Below are positions 26,203 to 35,518 of a DNA stretch of 64,000 nt, one piece after another. The DNA comes from Tetragenococcus koreensis (lineage in GTDB: Bacteria; Bacillota; Bacilli; Lactobacillales; Enterococcaceae): the NCBI RefSeq assembly GCF_003795145.1, contig NZ_CP027786.1, positions 2,656,975 through 2,720,974 on the forward strand, read 5' to 3'. The position numbers and the translations under genes are program-made. Positions within the stretch are counted from its first letter, which is position 1. Every line of letters begins with the position of its first letter. Under the pieces are notes generated by a model. That model was not told where the DNA came from and searched no databases. It saw only the letters and a program-made list of their open reading frames with translations.

Positions 26203-27225
26203 ATGGCAAAGAAGAAACGGGATCCTTATTTTGACAATGCAAAATTCTTACTAATGATCTTAGTTGTCTTTGGGCATATGATGCAGCCTTTTATTGAAAA
26301 CGCGCAGTGGAGTCATGATTTATATTTTACGATCTTTGCTTTTCACATGCCGGCTTTTATTTTCATTTCAGGTTTTTTCGCTAAATCATTTGATCCACAA
26401 AAAAAGGAATCAGTAGCAATTAATTTTCAAAAATTTATTGTACCGTATATATTTTTCCAATGGGCCTATTCGTTGTTTAATCGGCTAAGTGGAGCAGAAG
26501 AACATTTTACCTTTCAACTTGATGTACCCAACTGGTCATTATGGTTTTTAATTAGTTCCTTTTTTTGGCAAATTTCCTTGTATTTTTTCAGGAAAGTACC
26601 AGCAAAAGCAGGAATTACGATTAGCATATTGATTAGTTTATTAGTAGGTTATACGCCTTTTATCGGCAGAGAGCTCACTTTACAGCGTACAGCTGTTTTC
26701 TTACCTTTTTTTATTATAGGTTATTATCTCCCTAAAGATTTTGTTGAACGGTTTAAGAATTTTAAATATAAAAAGCTATTTGCATTGGGCTTTGCTGCTA
26801 TATATTTGTTAGTCAATTATTTGAACGAAGTTAATAAATATATGTTTTTTGGCTCGAAGCCGTATGATGACTTTTTGAATTTTCCAGAATGGGGCTTTTT
26901 AGTGCGGATTGTCACCTTTATGTTGGCAATTATTGGCATGTTAGCCTTCTTTTCTTTGGTCCCGACCCGAGAAACAAGTTATACCAAAGAAGGGAAATAT
27001 ACATTAATCGCCTATCTTTTGCATGGTTTCTTTATTAGAGGAATGCGAGCCTTTGATCTAGAAAGTGTAAACTTAGGATTCCCAGGTTTTATTGCTTTGG
27101 CTTTGGCCAGCATTTTATTGACAACCGTGTTAGCGAGTGAACCGGTTGGAAAAGTTTATAACAAAATTGAACAGTATTTTTTAGGCAATAAGAAAAAAGG
27201 AGACCCATCTTATAATGGCTCCTAG
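26203..27225 (+). CDS. Acyltransferase 3 family membrane protein
   Basis: A 340-residue integral membrane acyltransferase (OafA / fucose 4-O-acetylase-like). The N-terminal YFDNAKFLLMILVVFGHMMQPF contains the family His (GHM) and the Asp-Asn-x-Lys pattern. About ten hydrophobic segments follow, with a second conserved YLLHGFFIRGMR near the C-terminus. It probably acetylates a cell wall or surface polysaccharide. ATG 26203 has GGTGA upstream; TTG 26194 is too close to it. Confidence 0.85.
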   Translation: MAKKKRDPYFDNAKFLLMILVVFGHMMQPFIENAQWSHDLYFTIFAFHMPAFIFISGFFAKSFDPQKKESVAINFQKFIVPYIFFQWAYSLFNRLSGAEEHFTFQLDVPNWSLWFLISSFFWQISLYFFRKVPAKAGITISILISLLVGYTPFIGRELTLQRTAVFLPFFIIGYYLPKDFVERFKNFKYKKLFALGFAAIYLLVNYLNEVNKYMFFGSKPYDDFLNFPEWGFLVRIVTFMLAIIGMLAFFSLVPTRETSYTKEGKYTLIAYLLHGFFIRGMRAFDLESVNLGFPGFIALALASILLTTVLASEPVGKVYNKIEQYFLGNKKKGDPSYNGS

Positions 27226-27285
27226 TTGTCTTTGTTAAAAGGATGGCGTAGAATGATTAGGTAAGTTTTAAAAGGAGATGAAAGT

Positions 27286-28614
27286 ATGGCTGAAATAAAA
27301 AATGAACTGACAGCAAAATTTGCTGCAGATTTCAAAGACAATAAAAAGCAACAAGTAGTACAAAATGCCGTGACCAAAAATGGGATTTCTAATTCGGCTG
27401 AAAATCTAGCAGCTCAATCGAACAATGTACCTGTATTTTCAATTGATTTGAAAACCGGAAACGTGGCTAACCAAAAACAATCTGGCCGTTGCTGGATGTT
27501 TGCGGCGCTGAACACTTTTCGCCATAAAATTTTGGATCACTTTGACCTGAAGGATTTTGAATTATCCCAAAACTATACGAACTTCTGGGATAAATATGAA
27601 AAATCAAATTACTTTTATGAAAATATTTTGGCAACGGCAGATCAGGAAGTAACTAGCCGTAAGGTAGCCTTTTTATTAGCAACGCCCCAACAAGATGGTG
27701 GCCAATGGGATATGATGGTTTCTCTCTTTAACAAATACGGCGTGGTGCCTAAAGCAGCTATGCCTGAAAGCAGTAATTCTTCTAATTCACGTGATTTAAA
27801 CAATTATTTGAATAAAAAATTACGCAAGGATGCAGCAACCTTACGCCAATTAGTCGCTGATGGTGCTTCTGAAAGTGATATTCAAACCAAAAGAGAAACG
27901 ATGTTACAAGAAGTTTATAATCTCTTAGCCATTTCACTTGGTACACCCCCAACGGTTTTTGACTTTGAATATCGCGATGAAGAAAAAGAATACCATATTG
28001 ATCGTGATTTAACGCCTAAATCTTTCTATGACAAGTACGTCGGCGTTGATTTAGATAACTATGTCAGCATTATCAATGCCCCAACTGAGGATAAGCCTTA
28101 TAACAAATCATATACAGTAGAAATGTTAGGTAACGTTGTAGGCGGCAAACAAGTGAAATATTTGAATGCTGATATGGAAAGTTTTAAAAAATTGGCGATT
28201 GCACAACTAGAACAAGGAGAATCTGTTTGGTTTGGTTGTGATGTAGGTCAATCTTCTAATAGACAAGGTGGAATTATGGCACTTGATGTCTATGACATGA
28301 ACGAATTATTTGATGTCGACTTTACGACGACCAAAGCTCAACGCTTAGACTATGGCGAAAGCTTGATGACTCATGCGATGGTACTAACAGGGGTAGATAT
28401 CGTTGATGGGAAATCAACCAAATGGAAAGTCGAAAACAGCTGGGGCGATAAAGTTGGTGATAAAGGATTTTTCGTGGCAAGCGATGCTTGGATGGACGAA
28501 TATACTTATCAAATCGTTGTTAGAAAAGACTTACTAACAGACGAACAACTAGCTGCTTATGAAAAAGAACCCACAGTTTTAGCACCATGGGATCCGATGG
28601 GCGCTTTGGCGTAA
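27286..28614 (+). CDS. pepC: Aminopeptidase C (bleomycin hydrolase family)
   Basis: A 442-residue cytosolic cysteine aminopeptidase of family C1B, central to peptide use in lactic acid bacteria. The catalytic triad is visible: Cys in NQKQSGRCWMFAALN, His in LMTHAMVLTG and Asn in KVENSWGDKVG. The C-terminal end (DPMGALA) is the self-compartmentalising arm seen in PepC. AAAGGAG precedes ATG; a bidirectional terminator follows. Full length, no defect. Confidence 0.97.
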   Translation: MAEIKNELTAKFAADFKDNKKQQVVQNAVTKNGISNSAENLAAQSNNVPVFSIDLKTGNVANQKQSGRCWMFAALNTFRHKILDHFDLKDFELSQNYTNFWDKYEKSNYFYENILATADQEVTSRKVAFLLATPQQDGGQWDMMVSLFNKYGVVPKAAMPESSNSSNSRDLNNYLNKKLRKDAATLRQLVADGASESDIQTKRETMLQEVYNLLAISLGTPPTVFDFEYRDEEKEYHIDRDLTPKSFYDKYVGVDLDNYVSIINAPTEDKPYNKSYTVEMLGNVVGGKQVKYLNADMESFKKLAIAQLEQGESVWFGCDVGQSSNRQGGIMALDVYDMNELFDVDFTTTKAQRLDYGESLMTHAMVLTGVDIVDGKSTKWKVENSWGDKVGDKGFFVASDAWMDEYTYQIVVRKDLLTDEQLAAYEKEPTVLAPWDPMGALA

Positions 28615-28638
28615 CAGCGTTTATAAGCTCCTTTTATA

Positions 28639-28690
28639 AAAAGAAACCCGAACGATTTCACATTTAAAGTGGATCGTTTGGGCTTTTTTC
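28639..28690. terminator. Bidirectional terminator between pepC and MFS gene
   Basis: AAACCCGAACGATTTCAC pairs with GTGGATCGTTTGGGCTTTTTT, serving both converging units. Confidence 0.88.
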
Positions 28691-28691
28691 A

Positions 28692-29870
28692 TTAATCTTG
28701 TTTCCGAAAGACAAATAAGTGGAAAATAATTGCTAAAGCTTGAAAGAGCAAAGCGATTAAAGTGACGCCGGTCCAACCAGCGGCTCCCCACATTGTGGTA
28801 CCTAAAAAAGAACCCACCGCACCACCAATGAAATAAGAAAACATAAAAACTGTATTATTCCGATTGCTAACTTGTTCGCCTAAATTTTGTACGCGCGTTT
28901 GATTAGCTACTTGACCAAATTGGTTGCCTACGTCTAATAATACAATCGAAAGAACCAACGGAAAAATGTGAGTAGCAAAAAAGTGTAAGATAATAAAACT
29001 ACTTGTTTGCATGAGAAGACCTATCCATACAATCGTACGTTGTGCATATTGATCAGATAACTTTCCTACAATAGGAGCGGCTAATGCACCTGATAGCCCA
29101 AAAACAGCTAACACACCGGCTGCAAATGTTCCCCAATTATAAACTGGACTGCTGATGTAAAAAATCAGCGTGGACCAAAAAATAGAAAAGGTACCAAACA
29201 TGAAGAAACCAGAAACAGCAGCTTCGCGTAACACTTTTTGGCTTTTAACCAATAATGGGATACTTTTTAATGAAGCTGAATAAGAAAGTTTTGTGTTTGC
29301 GGTTGTATCCTTTGGCATCTTGATCGTGAGTAAGATCGTTAATAGAATGATCGCAATGGGAGCAATTAAATAAACCGAACGCCAAGGTAAAATGCTAGCG
29401 ATGATGCCAGAAAAGGTACGCGATAATAAAATCCCCACTAACAGACCACTTAAAAGTTTGCCCATCACTTGTCCACGTTTTTCAGGTCCAGCTAAGACAG
29501 CGCCGTAAGGAATGATAATTTGTGGGACAACAGAAAGTAAGCCAATGATAAAAGCTGAAAAAATAAATAGTTGGAAATTTGGCGCAAAAAAAGCGCCTAA
29601 CAACGATAAGGATGATAAGGCGGCCATTGTAATAATGAGTCGTCGTTTATTTAAAATATCACCTAAAGGAACAATCAACAGTAAACCTAAAGCGTAGCCT
29701 AACTGGGTTAACATTGTGACACTACCGATTGCACTGGTACTTGCCTGAAAACTTTCAGCGACCTGAGTGCCGATGGGTTGGATATAATACATATTAGCGA
29801 CAACAATTCCGCAAGTCGCTGCTAATAAAAAAATGAACTGTTTTGTTAAATAATTGGAATGATCTTCCAC
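28692..29870 (-). CDS. MFS transporter
   Basis: A 392-residue twelve-helix transporter. Motif A-like GDILNKRRLI follows helix 2 (LGYALGLLLIVPLGD), and the second half repeats it as GKLSDQYAQRTIVWIG. It resembles the YfmO/YgaY group of efflux proteins, substrate unknown. GTG 29870 is chosen because GAGGAGG lies just upstream; the extension before it has no support. Confidence 0.88.
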   Translation of the reverse strand: MEDHSNYLTKQFIFLLAATCGIVVANMYYIQPIGTQVAESFQASTSAIGSVTMLTQLGYALGLLLIVPLGDILNKRRLIITMAALSSLSLLGAFFAPNFQLFIFSAFIIGLLSVVPQIIIPYGAVLAGPEKRGQVMGKLLSGLLVGILLSRTFSGIIASILPWRSVYLIAPIAIILLTILLTIKMPKDTTANTKLSYSASLKSIPLLVKSQKVLREAAVSGFFMFGTFSIFWSTLIFYISSPVYNWGTFAAGVLAVFGLSGALAAPIVGKLSDQYAQRTIVWIGLLMQTSSFIILHFFATHIFPLVLSIVLLDVGNQFGQVANQTRVQNLGEQVSNRNNTVFMFSYFIGGAVGSFLGTTMWGAAGWTGVTLIALLFQALAIIFHLFVFRKQD

Positions 29871-30119
29871 AAAAATGCCTCCTCTACAACATTTGTAATT
29901 ACTATAGCACAACTTCACAAAAGCTAAAAGGCGTGAACTTACTAAACAGAAGTGTAAATATTAGACAACCAATGGACGGCTAGTTATAATGAAACCGTCA
30001 CTAATGATTTTTTCACACGTGTTTTCATTAGAGTGTACTGTTGAAGAATGGTCACTAGGAACCTTTACTTCCCTTGACGGACTTGTCATTATACGTAGAA
30101 ATTTAAAGGAGGAAGTTAA

Positions 30120-31511
30120 ATGACAAATCTGCTCACTGTAATTGTTTTACTTTTATTTGCTGCAGTTTTATATGTGTTTTATCATATGCAAAAAATACAT
30201 GCGAAGTTTTCGACGCGTGTATTTACTGGTTTGTTTGCAGGTATTCTTTTTGGCGGACTTTTACAACTAATTTTTGGTACAGAAAGTACGGTTGTTGAAC
30301 AGTCGCTTGATTGGATATCAATTGTTGGCGACGGCTATGTATCTTTTCTTCAAATGCTTATCATGCCGCTAGTTTTTGTTTCCATTGTGAGTGCATTTAC
30401 TCGTATGAAAGAAAGCTCAAAGATTGGAAAAATCAGCTTTTCAGTGTTAGCGACGCTGTTGGGAACAGTTGCAATCGCTGCATTGATTGGAATTTCGATG
30501 GTAATGCTGTTTAATTTGGATGGCGCTCAATTTACTCAAGGCGCCGAAGAATCTAGCCGAATAGCTGAAATTACTGAGCAACAATCAGAAGTGCAAAATT
30601 TATCGATTCCTGAACAAATACTTTCCTTTATCCCAGTAAATGTGTTTGCGGATCTTGCTGGTAGCCGGGATACAAGTACGATTGGTGTCGTAATCTTTTC
30701 AGCCTTTGTTGGTATTGCTTACCTAGGAGTAAAACGCAAGCAACCTGAAAAAGCTGAAATATTTAATCGCATTATTGAAAGCTTGTACAGCATTGTTATG
30801 CGTATTGTAACGCTTGTTTTGCGTCTAACGCCTTTTGGTGTGTTTGCTCTAATGACTAATGTGTTAGCAACAAGTGATTTTGGTGCAATTGTTAATTTAG
30901 GTACATTTATTATCGCTTCTTATGTAGGATTAATCATTGTATTACTTGTACACAGCTTATTATTAGCTTCTGTCCGAGTGAATCCATTGACTTACTTTAA
31001 AAAATCATTCCCAGCATTGAGCTTTGCATTTACTTCACGCTCAAGTGCCGGTGCGTTGCCAATGAATCTTGAAACTCAAACCAAAGCGTTGGGAGTAGAA
31101 GATGCTACAGCTAACTTTGCGGGTAGTTTTGGTATCTCCATTGGACAAAACGGTTGTGCTGGATTATATCCAGCGATGTTAGCTACTATTGTAGCGCCTA
31201 CTGCTGGTGTGGATATTTTTGATTGGCGTTTTATTTTAATGTTGATACTAGTAGTAACGATTAGTTCGTTCGGCGTTGCTGGTGTTGGCGGTGGTGCAAC
31301 GTTTGCTTCATTGATCGTATTGAGTTCAATGAACTTGCCTGTGGCTATTGTCGGACTGGTTATATCCGTTGAACCGCTAATTGATATGGCAAGAACATTA
31401 GTTAATGTCAGTGATAGTATGGTCGCAGGAGTTGTAACTAGCGCAAGGCTACATGATTTGGACCGCGACACATTAAATGATCCAAATAAAGTTATTTCTG
31501 GAAATGAATAG
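30120..31511 (+). CDS. tcyP: L-cystine transporter TcyP, dicarboxylate/amino acid:cation symporter family
   Basis: A 463-residue DAACS-family symporter. N-terminal GDGYVSFLQMLIMPLVFVSIVSA, the serine-rich re-entrant loop SFAFTSRSSAGALPMNLE, GQNGCAGLYPAM and the C-terminal GVAGVGGGATFASLIVLSSM are diagnostic of the TcyP branch. It imports cystine using an ion gradient. GGAGG precedes ATG. The 249 bp upstream region separating it from the divergent MFS gene shows no riboswitch that I recognise. Confidence 0.9.
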   Translation: MTNLLTVIVLLLFAAVLYVFYHMQKIHAKFSTRVFTGLFAGILFGGLLQLIFGTESTVVEQSLDWISIVGDGYVSFLQMLIMPLVFVSIVSAFTRMKESSKIGKISFSVLATLLGTVAIAALIGISMVMLFNLDGAQFTQGAEESSRIAEITEQQSEVQNLSIPEQILSFIPVNVFADLAGSRDTSTIGVVIFSAFVGIAYLGVKRKQPEKAEIFNRIIESLYSIVMRIVTLVLRLTPFGVFALMTNVLATSDFGAIVNLGTFIIASYVGLIIVLLVHSLLLASVRVNPLTYFKKSFPALSFAFTSRSSAGALPMNLETQTKALGVEDATANFAGSFGISIGQNGCAGLYPAMLATIVAPTAGVDIFDWRFILMLILVVTISSFGVAGVGGGATFASLIVLSSMNLPVAIVGLVISVEPLIDMARTLVNVSDSMVAGVVTSARLHDLDRDTLNDPNKVISGNE

Positions 31512-31518
31512 CAATGAA

Positions 31519-31547
31519 AAGAAGAGTGCGTGTGCTCTTCTTTTTTT
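31519..31547 (+). terminator. Terminator after tcyP
   Basis: GAAGAG pairs with CTCTTC, loop of 8, followed by T7. Confidence 0.75.
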
Positions 31548-31639
31548 GTTGAAAATAAGGTTGGTATAAGACGTATAAAAAAATTTTTGTTATACTTATA
31601 TTATTGGAAGTTTAAGTTTTTTAAAGGGGGATTTTTAGT

Positions 31640-32377
31640 TTGACAGCAAAATACACGATTCCACACGAAGTAGCTTCTTACGAATGTGACGTAAACGGCA
31701 CGATGAAGCTTTCTACCATGATTGCCATTGTGATTAAAGTATCGGAAGAACAAAGTGAAACGTTGAACAGAGGGAATGATTTTACCCATCAATTTGGTGT
31801 CACATGGGTAATTACACACTATGAAATTTTTATTTCTCGGTTACCCAAAATGAATGAAAAAGTTCAAGTGACAACACAAGCAATGCAGTATAACAAATAC
31901 TTTTGTTATCGGAACTTTTGGATTACCACAGAAGAAGGAGAAGAACTTGTTCGCATTGAATCTATCTTTTCGCTAATGAATTATACGACGCGTAAAATTA
32001 GTAGTGTAACGGAAGAAATTATTGCACCATTTGAAAGTGAAAAAATAACTAAAATCAAACGTCCTACTAAAGTTGAAGCGCTAGAAGACCCTAGAAGCGT
32101 GCCATTTCGTGTTCGTTTTTACGATATTGACAGCAATCATCATGTGAATAATTCTGTGTACTTCAATTGGCTTGTTGAGGGATTGGGTTATGAGTTTTTG
32201 ACGACTTATGAACCAACACATATGAATGTCCGTTTTGATAAAGAAGTTGAATACGGTAATCAAGTTGAAAGCCAATATGAAATTGTGGATCAAGATAATG
32301 GCAAGAAAACGCGTCATGCAATTAAAATTGCGGATAAGATCTATTGTGAAGCACAAATTGAATGGCAAGAAAGATAA
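31640..32377 (+). CDS. Acyl-ACP thioesterase
   Basis: A 245-residue FatA/FatB-like double hotdog enzyme that releases fatty acids from acyl carrier protein. N-terminal hotdog: YECDVNGTMKLSTMIAIVIKVSEEQ. Second hotdog: RFYDIDSNHHVNNSVYFNWLVEGL, with the catalytic Asp/Asn-His signature DxNxHVNN. TTG 31640 is preceded by AAAGGGGG about 10 bases away; no ATG is near. Common in lactobacilli and enterococci. Confidence 0.9.
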   Translation: MTAKYTIPHEVASYECDVNGTMKLSTMIAIVIKVSEEQSETLNRGNDFTHQFGVTWVITHYEIFISRLPKMNEKVQVTTQAMQYNKYFCYRNFWITTEEGEELVRIESIFSLMNYTTRKISSVTEEIIAPFESEKITKIKRPTKVEALEDPRSVPFRVRFYDIDSNHHVNNSVYFNWLVEGLGYEFLTTYEPTHMNVRFDKEVEYGNQVESQYEIVDQDNGKKTRHAIKIADKIYCEAQIEWQER

Positions 32378-32429
32378 AAAGCATACTTGTTAACGGGAAA
32401 ATTTTTCGTTAACAAGTATGCTTTTTTTG
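32378..32429. terminator. Bidirectional terminator
   Basis: AAGCATACTTGTTAACG pairs perfectly with CGTTAACAAGTATGCTT, with A and T runs at the ends. Confidence 0.92.
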
Positions 32430-32430
32430 T

Positions 32431-33399
32431 TTAATGTTGCATAAAATCGGCCAATTCGTCTTTTGTTAATTGACGATTGTTAGCAATTAATAATTTTAAT
32501 CGTGCTTTTTGACTATTAATATTAGGACAGAAAATAACGCCCATTTTCTGCAACTCAATCCCACCACCGCTATAATCATAAACCGGTTCAGCAATACCAT
32601 TAAAACAACGAGAAACTAAAACGATTGGGATTTGGTTAGCTAACATTTCTTGTAAAGGAGCAATATTTTCCGGTGGTAGATTCCCCGCGCCTAAAGCCTC
32701 AATGACCAAGCCGTCTAATTGCGTGTGTGCTAAACCTTCCAATAACTCGCCGTTCATACCAGCATAAGCTTTTAAAATGGGAATTAAGCCATTTACCGAA
32801 TGGATATCTGCATGTTGTGTTTTTACATTTTTTTGTAAAAATGAAATATTATTTTTATTCACCATACCAACCGGCCCCATAGAAGGCGTGCGAAAAGTTG
32901 CAACATTGGTGGTATGTGTTTTGGTTACGTAGCGTGCTGCATGAATTTCATCATTCATGACGACAAGCACCCCTTGATCTTTAGCGTCTGGTGAAGCTGC
33001 TACGCGAATTGCACTGACAAAATTGTATAAGCCATCACTACCTAATTCATTACTTGAACGCATGGCGCCAGTAAGAACAATTGGCAACCAGTCTCCGATC
33101 GTAATATCTAAAAAATAAGCCGTTTCTTCTAGTGTATCGGTCCCATGGGTAATTACTACGCTGTCAATCCCGTCTTGGTAGGCTTTTTGTATACGCTGTT
33201 TCATTTTTAGCATATGGCTAGGTGTAATATGGGGACTGGGAAGATTAAAAATATCTTCTACGATCAAATCAACATTTTCGGGTAGATCAATGGAAGCATT
33301 TAGTAAGGGATTTTCTACGTCAGGACTGATACTTCCAGTTTTTTGATCTTCTTTCATGGCGATCGTGCCGCCTGTATGTAAAACAAGAATTTGTTTCAT
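32431..33399 (-). CDS. ansA: L-asparaginase, type I
   Basis: A 322-residue cytosolic asparaginase converting asparagine to aspartate and ammonia. Both catalytic threonine motifs are present: LHTGGTIAM near residue 10 and VITHGTDTLEETAYFL near residue 85. The helper segment TGAMRSSNELGSDG follows. GAAAGG lies before ATG on the reverse strand. Monocistronic, with a shared terminator. Confidence 0.95.
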   Translation of the reverse strand: MKQILVLHTGGTIAMKEDQKTGSISPDVENPLLNASIDLPENVDLIVEDIFNLPSPHITPSHMLKMKQRIQKAYQDGIDSVVITHGTDTLEETAYFLDITIGDWLPIVLTGAMRSSNELGSDGLYNFVSAIRVAASPDAKDQGVLVVMNDEIHAARYVTKTHTTNVATFRTPSMGPVGMVNKNNISFLQKNVKTQHADIHSVNGLIPILKAYAGMNGELLEGLAHTQLDGLVIEALGAGNLPPENIAPLQEMLANQIPIVLVSRCFNGIAEPVYDYSGGGIELQKMGVIFCPNINSQKARLKLLIANNRQLTKDELADFMQH

Positions 33400-33544
33400 T
33401 CATTTCGCCCCTTTCTTTTTTGTATGATCCTGTCAATTTTATCGTAAAACAAGAGGAAAGAAAACATAGCAAATCAAATTTTGTTGCGTCATCTGCTTTT
33501 TCTCTTTATAATAAATGCAACTTTAAAATAAAGAAGGGAATAAA

Positions 33545-34212
33545 ATGATTCAAATTGGCTGTACAAGCTTTAAAGAACATACGTTTTTGACAGGTAAAAA
33601 AGAAACTAGTTTGTTTGAGTATGCTGCTCATTTTCCATTGGTGGAAATGGATACTAGTTTTTATGCAATCCCTAAACAAGCTTATGTCAAAGAGTGGTTA
33701 AAACAAGTGCCTGAAGCTTTTCAATTTATTATGAAGCTGCCTAAAGTCTTTACTAAACATGAAGAGCTTACAGGAGACACCAGCCTTACGGAACTCGCCG
33801 CAGAATTATTGGAGAGCGTACGTCCTATGGTTGAACAAGATCATTTATTTTGTTTATTAGCGCAGTTTCCGCCTTTTTTGATTGTAAGCGGGAAAATGTA
33901 GATTATTTAAGAAAACTTCGCCAATTATTTCCAGCAACTCCGATTGCTATTGAACTGCGTAATAGTAGTTGGTATGCCCCGTCTTTGGTTGAACAAACCA
34001 GGGACTTTATGCAAGAACAGAATTTTTCATTGGTGATTGTTGATGAGCCTAAAAAGTTATCAACCACGATACCTTTTGATGATTATGTGACTAATCCAGA
34101 ATTCATCTTTTTCCGATTTCACGGGCGTAATGATGTAGGTTGGAATGCGACCGGACCAGATGCCAAAAGGTTACGAACCAATTATCGTTATGATAACGAT
34201 AAATTAGATTAA
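33545..34212 (+). pseudogene. DUF72 (YecE-like) gene, frameshifted and cut by the prophage
   Basis: The first frame (33545-33901) reads IQIGCTSFKEHTF...MDTSFYAIP...FIMKLPKVFTKH...CLLAQFPP, all typical of DUF72. Within a T6 run near 33876-33881 the frame changes by -1, and FDCKRENVDYLRKLR...AIELRNSSWY...FRFHGRNDVGWN continues to YRYDNDKLD, stop 34212. Seven T would restore the frame. Intact DUF72 proteins are about 270 residues; this one ends near 222 right at the prophage, so the 3' end was displaced by integration. Two independent lesions make a working product unlikely. Confidence 0.85.
34182..34202. other. Putative prophage attachment site (21-bp palindrome)
   Basis: TTATCGTTA-TGA-TAACGATAA is a perfect 9-3-9 palindrome inside the last DUF72 codons, 36 bp from the integrase stop. 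Tyrosine integrases bind inverted core sites of about this size. The other junction lies beyond the window, so the core cannot be defined by comparison. Confidence 0.55.
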
Positions 34213-34237
34213 CTATAAGTGTTTATTTATCAATCTT

Positions 34238-35416
34238 TTAGTGCTCTGTTTTTGCTTTATTTTTAGTTTTAGGGCAAGAATAGGGCACTATTTCATTTAA
34301 TTTATTTATAAGCTCTTTTTTCATCCCTTTGGTTACATGGGTGTATATATTTTCCGTTGTTTTGCTATCTTCGTGCCCCACACGGTCCATGATTGCTTTT
34401 AAAGGCAATCTCAGTTCAGCTAACATAGAAACGTGTGTATGACGTAAAATGTGGCTTGTGACAGTTTTATCCACACCAATGTTCTTTGCGGTCCTTTTTA
34501 AAGAACGATTGTAATTTGTAATATGGAGGGGGTTCCCTGTTTTTGTGGTAAATATAAATTTTCGATCATTATATTCTTTAGTTAAAGTGCGAAAAGAATT
34601 CTCGTAAATTATTTCATTCATAATTTCTATGCCTCGATCAGATAGTTCGACCACACGTTGAGAGCTTTTAGTCTTAGTTGCGGTTTGATGTCCTTCTGAT
34701 GTTTTGTGGGATACATAATCTAAAGTCGAATTTACAGTGATTGAATTTCCATCGAAATCTTTTTCTTTTAAAGATACCGCTTCGCCAAATCGAACACCCG
34801 TTAGCAGCATAAATTCAGTTAGATCTGCGTTTCTTTTGCCGTATAAAGCGTTTCTTTGATAAGCAATGATTTTCTCAGCTTCTTCGTGTTCGAGATATTT
34901 TTGCTTTATTTGTTCATTTTCTTCAAATGTTGCAGGTTTTCTTTTTAAAGATATACCGCGAGCTGGATTAATTTCTAGAGGCGAATAATCAAACATCGAA
35001 ATTAAAATGTTACGCATTTGGTTAACGTAATTGTATGAATAATTTTCTGTATAATATTTTTCTTCCAGAAATTCTTTGATATCCTTCTTTTTTAAATTGT
35101 CTATGATGATATCGTCTTTGAAATAATCGCGTATTTTTATAGCAGGGTATTTATAAGTCTTGAATGTACGCTCTTTGACTGTTTTAGGATATTCCGTTGC
35201 CCATTTTTGATATAAGCCACCAAAGCGCATTACTGTTTTTTGGGGCTTGTTTAACGTTTTTTCTATCTTCTCGTTTAACTTCTTCTGCGCCTTATTTTTC
35301 GCTTGATTCGACTTACTATTTAGCGTTATAGAGACCTTTTTGTATTTCTCTGTATAAGGATCCTTGTATCGTTCTCTATAGGTAAATTTCCCGTTCGGTA
35401 GTTCTTCCATCCACAT
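34238..35416 (-). CDS. int: Tyrosine site-specific integrase
   Basis: A 392-residue phage integrase. An N-terminal AP2-like arm-binding domain (residues 1-55) is followed by a SAM-like core-binding domain (65-165) and a catalytic domain. The catalytic set is visible: Arg in LTGVRFGEAVSL, HILRHTH (His-x-x-Arg), a later GH (VGHEDSKTT) and Tyr in NIYTHVT. AGGAG precedes ATG. It sits at the junction with the disrupted DUF72 gene, as usual for Int next to attP. Confidence 0.96.
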   Translation of the reverse strand: MWMEELPNGKFTYRERYKDPYTEKYKKVSITLNSKSNQAKNKAQKKLNEKIEKTLNKPQKTVMRFGGLYQKWATEYPKTVKERTFKTYKYPAIKIRDYFKDDIIIDNLKKKDIKEFLEEKYYTENYSYNYVNQMRNILISMFDYSPLEINPARGISLKRKPATFEENEQIKQKYLEHEEAEKIIAYQRNALYGKRNADLTEFMLLTGVRFGEAVSLKEKDFDGNSITVNSTLDYVSHKTSEGHQTATKTKSSQRVVELSDRGIEIMNEIIYENSFRTLTKEYNDRKFIFTTKTGNPLHITNYNRSLKRTAKNIGVDKTVTSHILRHTHVSMLAELRLPLKAIMDRVGHEDSKTTENIYTHVTKGMKKELINKLNEIVPYSCPKTKNKAKTEH

Positions 35417-35477
35417 TGTTTATCACTCCTATTATTGGTATAATAGGCATAGATAAGTAAGCCTATTATTTGGTAGA

Positions 35478-35518
35478 GGCACGCTCAATCTTTGGTCGGG
35501 GAGAGCGTGCTTATTTTT
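35478..35518. terminator. Hairpin between integrase and SHOCT gene
   Basis: GGCACGCTC pairs with GAGCGTGC; a T-rich tract follows on the + strand. On the reverse strand, along which the flanking genes run, only an A run precedes it, so its role is unclear. Confidence 0.45.

Noticed and set aside
29871..30119. Riboswitch or T-box before the cystine transporter
   Set aside because: No T-box sequence, S-box-like core or anti-terminator pair could be found in the 249 bp.
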